The notes beneath the pieces are model-generated. The model made no database searches and was not told where the DNA came from. It saw only the letters and a list, made by a program, of their open reading frames with translations. Position numbers and translations under genes: made by a program. Positions 55,401-63,260 of a stretch of 64,000 bases of DNA are shown here, one piece after another. Source of the DNA: Shimia isoporae (GTDB lineage Bacteria; Pseudomonadota; Alphaproteobacteria; Rhodobacterales; Rhodobacteraceae); NCBI RefSeq assembly GCF_004346865.1, contig NZ_SMGR01000001.1:744001-808000 (forward strand), in the 5' to 3' direction. The first letter of the stretch is position 1; the number at the start of each line of letters is the position of its first letter.

Positions 55401-57833
55401 GTCTTTTAACCCGCCCGCGTCAGAGACTTGATACTCGAGAAAAGTCGTCCCGCTCCAGTCAAGATCTGGCGTAAACAGTATCGACAACCCGTCGGCAGCG
55501 ATCTTGGCTGTGCCGTTCTGCGGCGGGCGAAGGGCGACGATCGTAAGGCTGTCCCCTGTATCGGGGTCTGTGTCGTTGCCAAGAGGGGTGATGACAATCG
55601 GCTGGTCTTCATTGGTGGACACCGAGTCATCACTCGCGACCGGCGAGTCGTTGGCACCGTTTACCGTGATGTTGACGGTTCCTGTTGACGAAAGACCACC
55701 AAGGTCGGTGACCGTGTAAGTAAAGCTTTCAAGTGCCGTTTGCCCCGCAGCCAACCCTTTGAAGGCATCGCCCGGATCGTATGAAACTGCTCCGCCTTCA
55801 CCCAGAGTCACGACCCCCAGCAAACCTGCCGTGTTAAGGGTGATTGTGTGCTCGTCATAGGCGTCAGGATCACCATAGGCACGCGGTAGTGTAAATGGGT
55901 TGAGATCTTCACCGTCCGCAACCAACGACGGCTCAAAATCCCCTAGGAGGAAGTTGACCCTCAAGCCCGCCTCGGTTTCGTCCGACAGATTGCCGACGTT
56001 CGGAGCGTCGTTCACGCCTGTGAACCCAACCTCGAGACTGCCCCAGGTTGCCGCGCCAAAAGCGTCCTGAACCAGGTATTCAAAAGTCACGCCGTCGTCG
56101 AAATTCCGGGCAGGCGTAAACAGGATGGACTGGCCATCCGGGGCGATTTCAGCTGTCCCGTTGGAAACACCACGCAGTGCGACGATCGTCAATGCGTCGC
56201 TCTCGGCATCCGTGTCATTCGCCAACGGAAAGATCCGAAGCGCTGTGTCTTCGGTGCCTGTCGTCGTTTCCTGCACAACCATGGGCGCGTCGTTGAGCCC
56301 GAGCACAGTGACATGAACACTTGCCTGCGACGTCACACCCTTGGCGTCGGTAACGGTATAGGTGAACAGCTCCTGTGCTGTTTCGCCCAGCCGGAGATAG
56401 TCAAAGGCGCCAGCTGGATCGTAAACGATTGTCCCGTCGAGTTGAACTGACGCAAGACCGGAAAGGCCCACTGTGTCCAGACTTATCGTATAGGGCTGAG
56501 AAGCAAGTGGACCGTCGATATCAGGTGTTATCGAAAGAGGGGTGTCTTCTCCGGTTTCGGCGTTGACGGCACCGGCAACGGTGCTTGGCATCGGAGACAC
56601 AGGCATAAGTGGTGTGGCTTTGGTTACTGTGAAAACCACGTCCTGATAGTCTTGGTCGCCACCGTTTGTTTGATCTTCAAAACCAAGCGATAATCCAGCG
56701 CCGCCGGGCGCGACACCGGAGAGAACATGCTGCTGATTGCCCGGATTCAACTCAGGGCGAAAGCTGTGAAATACAGCGACATCCGTTTCAACACCATTTA
56801 CCGTTAGCGTTGGCGCCGCGCTGTGGACACTTGAACCTGTAAACCCAAGTACGTCCTTAACCTCGAGCGCCTTTGCCCATTGGGCTCCGTCTTGCACAAT
56901 GAAAAAGCCAAGCTGCATGCCAGCAGCGACACCTGAGATTTCAAAGCTCGTGTTCGCGCTGTCTTTGACACTCTCGGCGAGCAAGCGCACATTTGAAATC
57001 GTCCCATCGTCGGCGATCTCATAGACCCCCAACGTATTATCGTATCGTGCACCCATCTGTGCTTCGTTCAACGTCACCAGAAACGTGTTTGCCCCATCGC
57101 CGGTCAAGAAAGCTTGGTTTGCAACGCCGTTGATTGCGCCCGGAGCAACCCTCACGCCCTCACCAAGGGCTGGCAGAAACGTTTCAAAAGTCACCTGGGT
57201 GTTCAGCCCATTCGCGACTGCCATGAAATCGCCGGTCGAAAAGTCTCCCAACATGGTCAATGTGCTGTCGGCGGTCCCGTCTCCATCGGCATCGAGCTCT
57301 AGCTCCGCGGCTTCAAAACTCGCGGAAATGCCGCTGATGCTTGCATGTTCTTGCAAAACGACGATCCGATCTTCGAGCGCGAAGTCGGTTATTGTGTCGC
57401 CATTTAAATCGTGGAGTGTGCCTTGCAACGCATCTGGTCCGCCGTTGAGCGTTACAGTGTCGGCGCCAAAGCCTGAGGCTATTGTGTCGGCGTTGTTGCT
57501 ACCAACTAGCAATTCCGAAAGGTTGTTGACTGTGATCCTAAGAGACTGATCAACTGTGAAGCCGCGGTCATCGGTGGCGCGAACTGTAATTGCGTGGCTG
57601 GCCGCGCTTTCGAAATCAAGAGCCTTCCCTGGGGCGACACTGAGCGTGTTTCCTGAAATCGCAAACAGGCCTGATGAATTGGCAGAGAGGCTCACTGTGT
57701 AGGTGTCGCCAAGCGATGGATCGACGACGTTCAGAGATCCAACAATCGCCGCTCTTTCGTTCTCGTCCACCATTGATTTTGTAAGAACAATCGATTTCTG
57801 CGCTACCAAAGCTTCCGACCGTGTAACCTTCAT
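52473..57833 (-). CDS. Giant cadherin/VCBS-type surface or secreted protein with DUF4114 domain
   Basis: 1786 residues with no N-terminal signal peptide. An N-terminal cadherin-like unit (about 20-105), a Gly/Asp-rich segment (105-200), a DUF4114 domain (about 245-405: GDGANTFLVTLNEAQMGARYDN ... GFEDQTNGGDQDYQDVVFTV), then about eight Ig/cadherin-like repeats (about 415-1225) each ending near VNDAPxV and starting with EDTPLxI. The last 550 residues are unique. The C-terminus (FALSFDDATTSVFLI) has the acidic-then-hydrophobic end of type I secretion substrates. No ABC exporter genes are near. Probably an adhesin. Confidence 0.87.
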   Translation of the reverse strand: MKVTRSEALVAQKSIVLTKSMVDENERAAIVGSLNVVDPSLGDTYTVSLSANSSGLFAISGNTLSVAPGKALDFESAASHAITVRATDDRGFTVDQSLRITVNNLSELLVGSNNADTIASGFGADTVTLNGGPDALQGTLHDLNGDTITDFALEDRIVVLQEHASISGISASFEAAELELDADGDGTADSTLTMLGDFSTGDFMAVANGLNTQVTFETFLPALGEGVRVAPGAINGVANQAFLTGDGANTFLVTLNEAQMGARYDNTLGVYEIADDGTISNVRLLAESVKDSANTSFEISGVAAGMQLGFFIVQDGAQWAKALEVKDVLGFTGSSVHSAAPTLTVNGVETDVAVFHSFRPELNPGNQQHVLSGVAPGGAGLSLGFEDQTNGGDQDYQDVVFTVTKATPLMPVSPMPSTVAGAVNAETGEDTPLSITPDIDGPLASQPYTISLDTVGLSGLASVQLDGTIVYDPAGAFDYLRLGETAQELFTYTVTDAKGVTSQASVHVTVLGLNDAPMVVQETTTGTEDTALRIFPLANDTDAESDALTIVALRGVSNGTAEIAPDGQSILFTPARNFDDGVTFEYLVQDAFGAATWGSLEVGFTGVNDAPNVGNLSDETEAGLRVNFLLGDFEPSLVADGEDLNPFTLPRAYGDPDAYDEHTITLNTAGLLGVVTLGEGGAVSYDPGDAFKGLAAGQTALESFTYTVTDLGGLSSTGTVNITVNGANDSPVASDDSVSTNEDQPIVITPLGNDTDPDTGDSLTIVALRPPQNGTAKIAADGLSILFTPDLDWSGTTFLEYQVSDAGGLKDWAKVDIEVSPQNDNPVLQALSGSTMETSTIQLTPIFSDVDGDSLTLSFDDTGTQGAVTQNADGTFTYDPNGAFGGLADGAIATDTFIFTVSDGNGGITNATATVTVTGQNVAPIAVADTFFVVEDTPTVLSPLSNDIDGDGDALVIIGLSNVLNGSAVLSADGTSVTFTPDGNYNGPASFTYTLRDPDGETSSAVAGISVTAVNDAPVASGYDIIIDPSVPAPEFVLDLQFIDPDIVYGDTHIISIDYAASDTLFDQNPARFGASEFYIKSSTGEVIYSPQDAFVTAAAGEVLTETIVVKVTDAGGLSDTAEFKISTTGVNDAPESFWISGTGGKEDAGPMILSLGGVIDPDFGDSHQIKGIADAVGGSARLLPDGTIEFTPDPDFWGKASLEVTVDDASGASVTQTVDILVDGTADPISVGFEVSEGPEVNQFYLDVSAIRALESSGENLRELTLEVVDSNGNLLPNQSSYLSQSSFSPTSWVGDNVAQRVLVTIPDGAPADFGIRANVTAFTPGLYFTSTDPDKFTTATSTFDVSWKSATNTFEETVTFSDQSIWENGSADTRHEASFGLGATLGAGIDESQTLLYANLTAGGVGAKTHISGAIGVDAFTTFGMTNTVYAEGGGTSGGVTYDGSVNIFHNKVTDLVQFETSAMLDLANSSFVAGSPELGFSSALNNLVFNLSAYAKIWGYVHLKSGVTTTGPEFNIGGSQNIGVNLPGLELVSYDGTTLSLLEGLATKDGTNYTKTFTKGTNELGTVTLTAPQVNSTSTQLDSASLASGAKTEFANFTLDLDGIIATAAGKPNPVHLRKGIGEEGDAAYAFLSLEALDLDLVNRLSYQQNHILTPGETLPGVLVLEDGDRFEFKFGDTIDVGTLASHDVNGDGQLEYSFELDPTAQFQTKAQIVYEMFDRLEILKASFGGGIDFGVLEEDFSKTLGPWKSTNSNVIDVEEYLPITTQDFALSFDDATTSVFLI

Positions 57834-58585
57834 TATCCACTCAAACTCAATTTTCTGAAAAACGCTTAATAGTTAACATACAAAACAAAAAATCAACCAT
57901 TATCGAGTTTGCGCACAATGGAGTGCCGGAGGACGCGTTCGTTGGTCTCAGAGCGCGAATTTGATCTCCAATCGCGAAGTCGCTCCGCATGCCGACAATC
58001 CCGCCAACGGCGGCTTTGGGCCGATCTGGTGTTTTTGCGGATCGGGCGGATTCCTGTCATTCTCTGCATTTGCGAATGCTGAGCTTCAGCTTGGCCAAAG
58101 CGGCCATTCATACCCTGTCAGAGCGGAACCCGCTTGCTGCGCGGTGCATCAAGGTCTGCAGCTCGCAGAAAGCGTGCTTTGCAAAGTCGCGCGAACGGCT
58201 TATTGCGCACATTCGTAACCGCCACGCGCTCCACGATGCAGCTCTATCCGCGCGAACCAGCCCCATGTGCCGCAATACCTTTTACTTGCAATGCTGGGGA
58301 TATTGGGCGTTGGCGCTGCGGGTCAATCAGCAACCCTAGGAAGGATTTGAGACGAGGTTCAAGCGCACCGAATTGTCAGTCTTCACTGTGGTGAAGCAGA
58401 AATCGAACAGCGCAAATCTATGTGTGACAAATTTCAAATTCTACGAGAGCAAAGCGCACTTAAGAGGCCATCGCCAAGATGGCATTGTAGCCACTGTTGA
58501 TCGATAGATTTCGGTTCGGCGGACGCGAAAAGAGGTGCCCAAATGAGTGGGCACCTCTGGAAGTTGAGCTTTGCTTGGCAGCCAA
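57834..58585. other. 750-bp gene-poor region
   Basis: Contains the upstream region of the giant gene (its promoter on the minus strand) and the terminator at 58527-58558. A stretch near 58000-58250 has open frames on the plus strand, without start signals or recognisable products. Confidence 0.5.
58527..58558 (-). terminator. Intrinsic terminator after the repeat-protein gene
   Basis: Perfect 10-bp stem AGAGGTGCCC / GGGCACCTCT with an 8-nt loop; on the minus strand TTT follows, a short U-tract. Confidence 0.7.
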
Positions 58586-59806
58586 TTAGGCGACGAAATC
58601 CCAATAGCTTTCGATCGCCTGCTCAACGAGATCGCCTGTCAGGACCAACGTGTCGGTGTTACCACCTTTTGTGGCGAGTTCGACCTTGATGAAATCGTCA
58701 CCCTCTTGTCCCCCGAGAACAACATCCACGTCTTTCGCACCGTCGTTTGAAAGAGCCAGGAACACAAACTCGTCTATCTCCCCAGTGTTGAGTTGGTTTC
58801 CGGACGTATTCCCGAGGGACACGGTTTCATCTTCATCAAAATGGACGATGTTCTTGCCACCGCCCCACCACATGGATCCCCCTTCATCTGTGTCCCAGAA
58901 GGCGAACTTGGATCGACCGTCACCAGTGTCCATGTTGGTTGTAAACTGATCCGCGAAGCCCCCGATAACAGCCTCTACTTCGCTTCCGGTCAGAACAATG
59001 GTGTCGGTTGCTCCGCGAGTGTTGGTAATGCCAATCGAGATGCTGGAGCCATCGTCGTTGAAGTAGGTCAGGCCGTCCAATTCAGCGATGCCGTATTTCT
59101 GGTTGAGAGCAGCGTTGACCACAGCGATCATTTCCCCGTCATTCATGAAGGAGCCGCCGTCCAGAAGGTCGCTCATGTCTTCCGTGGAGAAGTTGTTGCG
59201 GCCGTGATAGACGGAGTCGTTTTTGTCAGGCCTGTCAAAAACAAAAACCCCAACCTGTTCGGATTTGTCGAAGAGATCAACGTGGGTTGGGCCAGCGCTT
59301 CCAAAGGTGGCTGCGTAACCTGACGGGTCTTCCTGTGCCAGCTGCTGCATGGCTTGTGCCACGTAGTCGCCGGAGAATTTCAGGATGTCAGAGCTCCAGC
59401 GTCCTTGCACTTCGATCTCAAGCACGTAGTCACCGCTGGCGCGGGACAGACCACCCAAGGTGATGCCTTCATCACCCTCCATAGCCTCTTTTACGAGGGC
59501 CACGAAGTCGTCGGCCACATTGCCTTCAGAATCGAAGAGGTCGAGCTTGTTGCGGCTTTCGCCGTCGCCGTTGTTCGCCTCGCCCCAGTTTTCGCGGCCA
59601 TCGTTGGTTTTTGCGATGCGCTTGAGCACGGAACTTGTATCAAATTCGGGGCGGTTGGTTTTTCCGATGATCTTGAAAGAGCCCGGGCCATCTTCGTCAA
59701 AAACGTAGGTTTTGGCGCGGTCACCCGTATCAATAACTCCGGATTGGGACTGGCTGAGGTGCGAGTAGTCTTTCACAGAAAGTGTCGGGTCGAGTCTTTT
59801 GTTCAT
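58586..59806 (-). CDS. Acidic protein made of three diverged repeats, unknown function
   Basis: 406 residues from ATG 59806 (GAGGGA nine bases upstream; an earlier in-frame start at 59836 is unsupported). The protein is Asp/Glu-rich, has no signal peptide and no Cys beyond the start region. Three units of about 110-125 residues end in similar segments: SDILKFSGDYVAQAMQQLA, DTIVLTGSEVEAVIGGFADQF and DTLVLTGDLVEQAIESYWDFV; each is preceded by a strand such as YVLEIEVQ, SISIGITN or FIKVELAT. I recognise no family. It is divergent from a MarR regulator and lies between the giant surface protein and the zinc operon. Confidence 0.78.
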   Translation of the reverse strand: MNKRLDPTLSVKDYSHLSQSQSGVIDTGDRAKTYVFDEDGPGSFKIIGKTNRPEFDTSSVLKRIAKTNDGRENWGEANNGDGESRNKLDLFDSEGNVADDFVALVKEAMEGDEGITLGGLSRASGDYVLEIEVQGRWSSDILKFSGDYVAQAMQQLAQEDPSGYAATFGSAGPTHVDLFDKSEQVGVFVFDRPDKNDSVYHGRNNFSTEDMSDLLDGGSFMNDGEMIAVVNAALNQKYGIAELDGLTYFNDDGSSISIGITNTRGATDTIVLTGSEVEAVIGGFADQFTTNMDTGDGRSKFAFWDTDEGGSMWWGGGKNIVHFDEDETVSLGNTSGNQLNTGEIDEFVFLALSNDGAKDVDVVLGGQEGDDFIKVELATKGGNTDTLVLTGDLVEQAIESYWDFVA

Positions 59807-59855
59807 TGTGGTTCCCTCTGAACAATTTGGCAGCAATAAGTCTCAAATTGTGGTT

Positions 59856-59885
59856 TTATCACGACAATCTTCCTTCAGTTGACAA
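59856..59885 (-). promoter_or_regulatory. Putative promoter of the repeat-protein gene
   Basis: On the minus strand, TTGTCA (59885-59880) and TGATAA (59861-59856) are 18 bp apart, leaving a leader of about 45 nt before the start at 59806. The -35 box overlaps that of the marR promoter on the other strand. Confidence 0.5.
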
Positions 59886-59917
59886 TATTGCAATTGAAAC
59901 ATTATCATCTGAAGGAA
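59870..59917 (+). promoter_or_regulatory. marR promoter framed by a perfect 9-bp inverted repeat (putative operator)
   Basis: TTGACA (59879-59884) and TATCAT (59903-59908), spaced 18 bp, form a good sigma-70 promoter for the MarR gene. It is bounded exactly by TTCCTTCAG (59870-59878) and CTGAAGGAA (59909-59917), which are perfect reverse complements. This layout suggests a repressor dimer or looped complex that closes the promoter. Confidence 0.6.
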
Positions 59918-60028
59918 AATCTCCCTGATTTCTTCGCGCTTTTGGAGGTTTTTTCTCATTCCCCGTTGCGTAAGCGATTGATTGCTTTAGTGATTTGACC
60001 TCGTTAACCAAGTGTGAATTTATGAGCT

Positions 60029-60499
60029 ATGACCAGCGACGAAATGCAGCCAAAACGCGACGTTCGCGATGTTTCGCTCGGCGTTCTTCTCCAGATCGCC
60101 GGCCGGGTTATGACCTCGGACCTTGAGAGAATCTCGTCAGACGTAGGTTTGCCAACGGGACACCTGTCGCTGCTTGGCATGGTGTGTCGTTTCCCGGATC
60201 AACCGTTAACGACTTACTGCCGGATACTTGTTTTTAATGACGCTACCTTGGGCCGGTATTCCGTGCGTCTGGAGGACGCGAATTACCTTAAGCGCGTCCG
60301 CTTGAGCTCCGATGGGCGCGAAGTACGACTTACGCCTACTGAAAAAGGCCATGAGCTGATGAATTTGCTTAGTGAAAGATTGGTTGACGTTGCCGAGCAT
60401 CGTCGCAGTCGCCTTGGGGATTGTAGCTACCAAGAGCTCGAGCGTCAGCTCAGAGTGTTTCTGGCCGCTTCTGGATGGGAAATGCCAGGCGGGGATTAG
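60029..60499 (+). CDS. MarR-family transcriptional regulator
   Basis: 156 residues with a MarR-like winged helix: LGVLLQIAGRVMTSDLERISSDVGLPTGHLSLLGMV, DATLGRYSVRLEDANYLKRVRLSSDGREVRLTPTEKGHELM (recognition helix and wing). The wing motif DGREVRLTPTEKG is typical. The likely target is its own promoter and the divergent repeat-protein gene. The ligand is unknown. Confidence 0.85.
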   Translation: MTSDEMQPKRDVRDVSLGVLLQIAGRVMTSDLERISSDVGLPTGHLSLLGMVCRFPDQPLTTYCRILVFNDATLGRYSVRLEDANYLKRVRLSSDGREVRLTPTEKGHELMNLLSERLVDVAEHRRSRLGDCSYQELERQLRVFLAASGWEMPGGD

Positions 60500-60760
60500 T
60501 ACTAACCCGCCACAAAGTGTCTACAAAAATTACGCGACACGATCATGCGCTCTGGTGGGGGATGTTGAACAGTTGACCGCCGACCGCCGGCAGATCCCGC
60601 ATTGGCACAGACGGGACGTGCTCAACCCGGCCTCGCTTGTTCGTCTGTTTGGGCAGTAAGGCAAACACCGCGGAAACTGGGTTGCTCGCAGAAAGCTCGT
60701 GTGCGAGGCACCAAGTCATACATATGAAATTGACTGGCTATGCGTGGCTGGGAGGCTGCG

Positions 60761-61273
60761 TCAGCCTTTGTATGCGCGCACTTTGGCGTCCTCGATTGTG
60801 TAGCCGATTTCGGCCAGATCGGTGCTTGTGGCTGCGGTGCCGAACACGCCAGTTACCTCCACCGCATCAAACATGTCCACAAGCTCGTAGGGCTTGCGTG
60901 CGGTGACCAGAACCAGCTGGTTTGCCGGCGGGGGAGGGACATGGATACAGGCGCCTACAAACGGCGCCAGTATAAAGGTCGTGACACCGGTCGCACTAAA
61001 GTCGAGGGGCACGACAAACCCGGGTATCCGCACAGTTTGGCCATTAAACGCTTCTGTTACGCCACCAGCTTCAGCCTGTTCAAAGCCGGTGGACAATTCA
61101 CCGTGCTGCACGACGCCCAAGCCTCGCAAATCCCGCATGAGGGTTGCCATGTCGCCCGCCGGAATCAAGTCGCTCCAGTCCAGATCCACGGTGTCGCGGG
61201 CCCAGGCACCGGACGTCGCCGTGGCCAGGGTGGCCGTCGTTAGAACTCTAAGAAAGTCGCGCCGCGTTTGCAT
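60761..61273 (-). CDS. DUF3299 family periplasmic protein (zinc-uptake operon component)
   Basis: 170 residues. The N-terminus MQTRRDFLRVLTTATLATAT with AWA looks like a twin-arginine-type signal (RRDFL). DUF3299 blocks include VRIPGFVVPLDF, FILAPFVGACIHVPPPPANQLVLV and VEVTGVFGTAATSTDLAEIGY. In Vibrio, DUF3299 proteins belong to the ZrgABCDE zinc-uptake system, and here the gene follows zrgA, an ABC ATPase and an FtsX-like permease in the same order. The single Cys in GACIHVPPPP may bind metal. Confidence 0.86.
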   Translation of the reverse strand: MQTRRDFLRVLTTATLATATSGAWARDTVDLDWSDLIPAGDMATLMRDLRGLGVVQHGELSTGFEQAEAGGVTEAFNGQTVRIPGFVVPLDFSATGVTTFILAPFVGACIHVPPPPANQLVLVTARKPYELVDMFDAVEVTGVFGTAATSTDLAEIGYTIEDAKVRAYKG

Positions 61274-61295
61274 GTCTCTATCCTATGTCTCGGCC

Positions 61296-62546
61296 TCAGG
61301 ACCGTACCTGCATTCCGTCCGCCAGCGAGAGAAAATAGGCGCGGACGGCGGGCAGAAGACTAACCAAAGTCCCCGCAACCACAACCGCGGCCAGAACCAG
61401 ATACTCACGCGTCGTAGGCCAGGTGATCTCGAGATACAGACCAAATGCCGCGTCCACATAGGATCTGGCAACGAACAATCCCGTGTAAAGCAGGGCAACG
61501 CCCAGCAGCGTCGCAACCAGACTCATTACGGCAGCTTCGGTCATCAGCAGCGCCAGTACCGTGCGGGGACGCGCGCCAATCGCGCGCAAAAGGGCCATCT
61601 CGCGCCGTCGTTCATTCAGACCGGAAAAGATCATTGCCATCATGCCCAGAAGCGCAGTGACGACGACCATGACCGAAACGCCCACGAGCGCGGTTTCAGC
61701 GACGCCAATCAAGCTCCAGAGTTCGCTCAGTGCAACGCCGGGCAGAATGGCCAGCAACGGCTCTTCCGGATAGGTGTTCACCCAGCGCTGCAGCCCAAAT
61801 ATCTTTAGCCGCGATTTGACCCCGACAAGCGCCGCTGTGATGGCCTTGGGGGTCAGATCCATCTGCCGCACCTCTTCCGCACTGATCGTGTTCTGGGATC
61901 TGCCGCCGCCTTGCCAATCGATATGGATGGCCTCGATGGCCTCAAGGCTTACAAACACTGTGCGATCCACCGGCGTGCCGGTCTTTTCGAGGACACCGGA
62001 AACCTTGAATGGCTTGTCATCATGCTCTGTGAACGATGCCAACCCATGCGCGACGACGATCTCGTCGCCGGGAACATAGCCCAGCTCATTGGCAACGTCC
62101 GCGCCAACAACTGCCTCAAAAAGGTCGTCAAAACCCACCCCGGAGCCAAACGCGATGTCGCGTCCGCCCCTGTATTTATAGCGGTCAAAAAACGCGGTGC
62201 TCGTGCCCAGAACGCGAAACCCGCGGTGGCTGTCTCCTAGAGACAATGGCACGATCCAATCGACCTCGTCTCGGTTGGCAATGTCCTGATAGCTTTGCCA
62301 CGTCACGTTGTTGGTCGCGTTGCCCACACGGAAAACCGAATATAGCAAGAGCTGCACGCCGCCTGATCTGGCGCCGACGATCAAGTCTGTGCCGGAGATG
62401 GTATCGGCAAAACTGGCTTTCGCTCCCGTGCGCACCTTCTCGACACCAAGGAACAGCGCCACCGAAAGTGCGATGGCAAACACCGTCAATCCGACAGTCA
62501 GAATGCGGCTTCTCAGCGACTTTATGGCGAGACGGACAAGAATCAT
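61296..62546 (-). CDS. ABC transporter permease, FtsX/MacB type
   Basis: 416 residues: one N-terminal helix (SLRSRILTVGLTVFAIALSVALFLG), a periplasmic MacB-like domain (about 40-265), then three C-terminal helices with the FtsX core (ERRREMALLRAIGARPRTVLALL). Its start overlaps the ATPase stop by 4 bp. With the ATPase and ZrgA it forms the membrane part of a predicted zinc-handling system; whether it pumps zinc or moves a protein is unresolved. Confidence 0.9.
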   Translation of the reverse strand: MILVRLAIKSLRSRILTVGLTVFAIALSVALFLGVEKVRTGAKASFADTISGTDLIVGARSGGVQLLLYSVFRVGNATNNVTWQSYQDIANRDEVDWIVPLSLGDSHRGFRVLGTSTAFFDRYKYRGGRDIAFGSGVGFDDLFEAVVGADVANELGYVPGDEIVVAHGLASFTEHDDKPFKVSGVLEKTGTPVDRTVFVSLEAIEAIHIDWQGGGRSQNTISAEEVRQMDLTPKAITAALVGVKSRLKIFGLQRWVNTYPEEPLLAILPGVALSELWSLIGVAETALVGVSVMVVVTALLGMMAMIFSGLNERRREMALLRAIGARPRTVLALLMTEAAVMSLVATLLGVALLYTGLFVARSYVDAAFGLYLEITWPTTREYLVLAAVVVAGTLVSLLPAVRAYFLSLADGMQVRS

Positions 62547-63238
62547 GTGCCGCTCCGCGATACCTGCGCGACTTCGGAAAGATCCAACGCTCGGTCAAAC
62601 CTGTCTGCAAGCCGCGCATCGTGCGAGACCATGATCAAAGAGGCATCAGCCGCCGCTGTCTGCTCCATCAAAAGATCAACAAAGGCCTCCTGAGTGTTGG
62701 CATCAAGCGACGAGGTCGGCTCGTCAGCAATTATCAACCGCGGTTTGCCGATCAGAGCCCGCGCCGCCGCCACCCGCTGTTGCTGTCCGATGCTGAGTTC
62801 GGTTGTGCGTGCCCTTGTGACAAGCGTTTCCGGCAAACCCAGTGCTTTTGTCAGCCGCAGAGCCTCTGCGGTCTGGTCGCCAGCCTGTTTGGCGCGATTG
62901 GGGGCAAACGCGAGCGGAAGAACGATGTTTTCAATTGGTGAGGCGTAGGGCAACAGGTTGAACATCTGAAAGATGACGCCGATGTTTTCTGCCCGAAACC
63001 GATCGCGCTGTGCTGGCCGCAGGTCAGACAGCGTTGTGCCGTCGATCTCGATTTTTCCGGATTGTGGCGTCGTGATCCCGCACATCAGGCTAAGCAGAGT
63101 GGACTTCCCGCTGCCGCTTTCACCCAACACAAAGAGTTTTTCGCCCGCCGCCACCGTCAAGTCTGGAAGGGCGAGCGAAAACGTCGTTTGTCCGCGCCAA
63201 GCGAACGCCACATCGGTCATTTTCACGGCGGCATTCAT
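62543..63238 (-). CDS. ABC transporter ATP-binding protein, MacB/LolD-like
   Basis: 231 residues from ATG 63238; a TTG at 63274 in the same frame would extend into zrgA and is less likely. Walker A LGESGSGKSTLLSL, Q-loop FQMFNLLPY, signature ELSIGQQQRVAAARAL and Walker B LIIADEPTSSLDANT are all intact. It drives the FtsX-type permease encoded directly after it with a 4-bp overlap. Confidence 0.93.
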   Translation of the reverse strand: MNAAVKMTDVAFAWRGQTTFSLALPDLTVAAGEKLFVLGESGSGKSTLLSLMCGITTPQSGKIEIDGTTLSDLRPAQRDRFRAENIGVIFQMFNLLPYASPIENIVLPLAFAPNRAKQAGDQTAEALRLTKALGLPETLVTRARTTELSIGQQQRVAAARALIGKPRLIIADEPTSSLDANTQEAFVDLLMEQTAAADASLIMVSHDARLADRFDRALDLSEVAQVSRSGT

Positions 63239-63260
63239 TGGCGACGAAAAAGTCCTGTGC

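Noticed and set aside
52872..57549. Numerous plus-strand open frames within the giant gene
   Set aside because: All are shadows of the repeat-rich minus-strand gene and have no start signals or domains.
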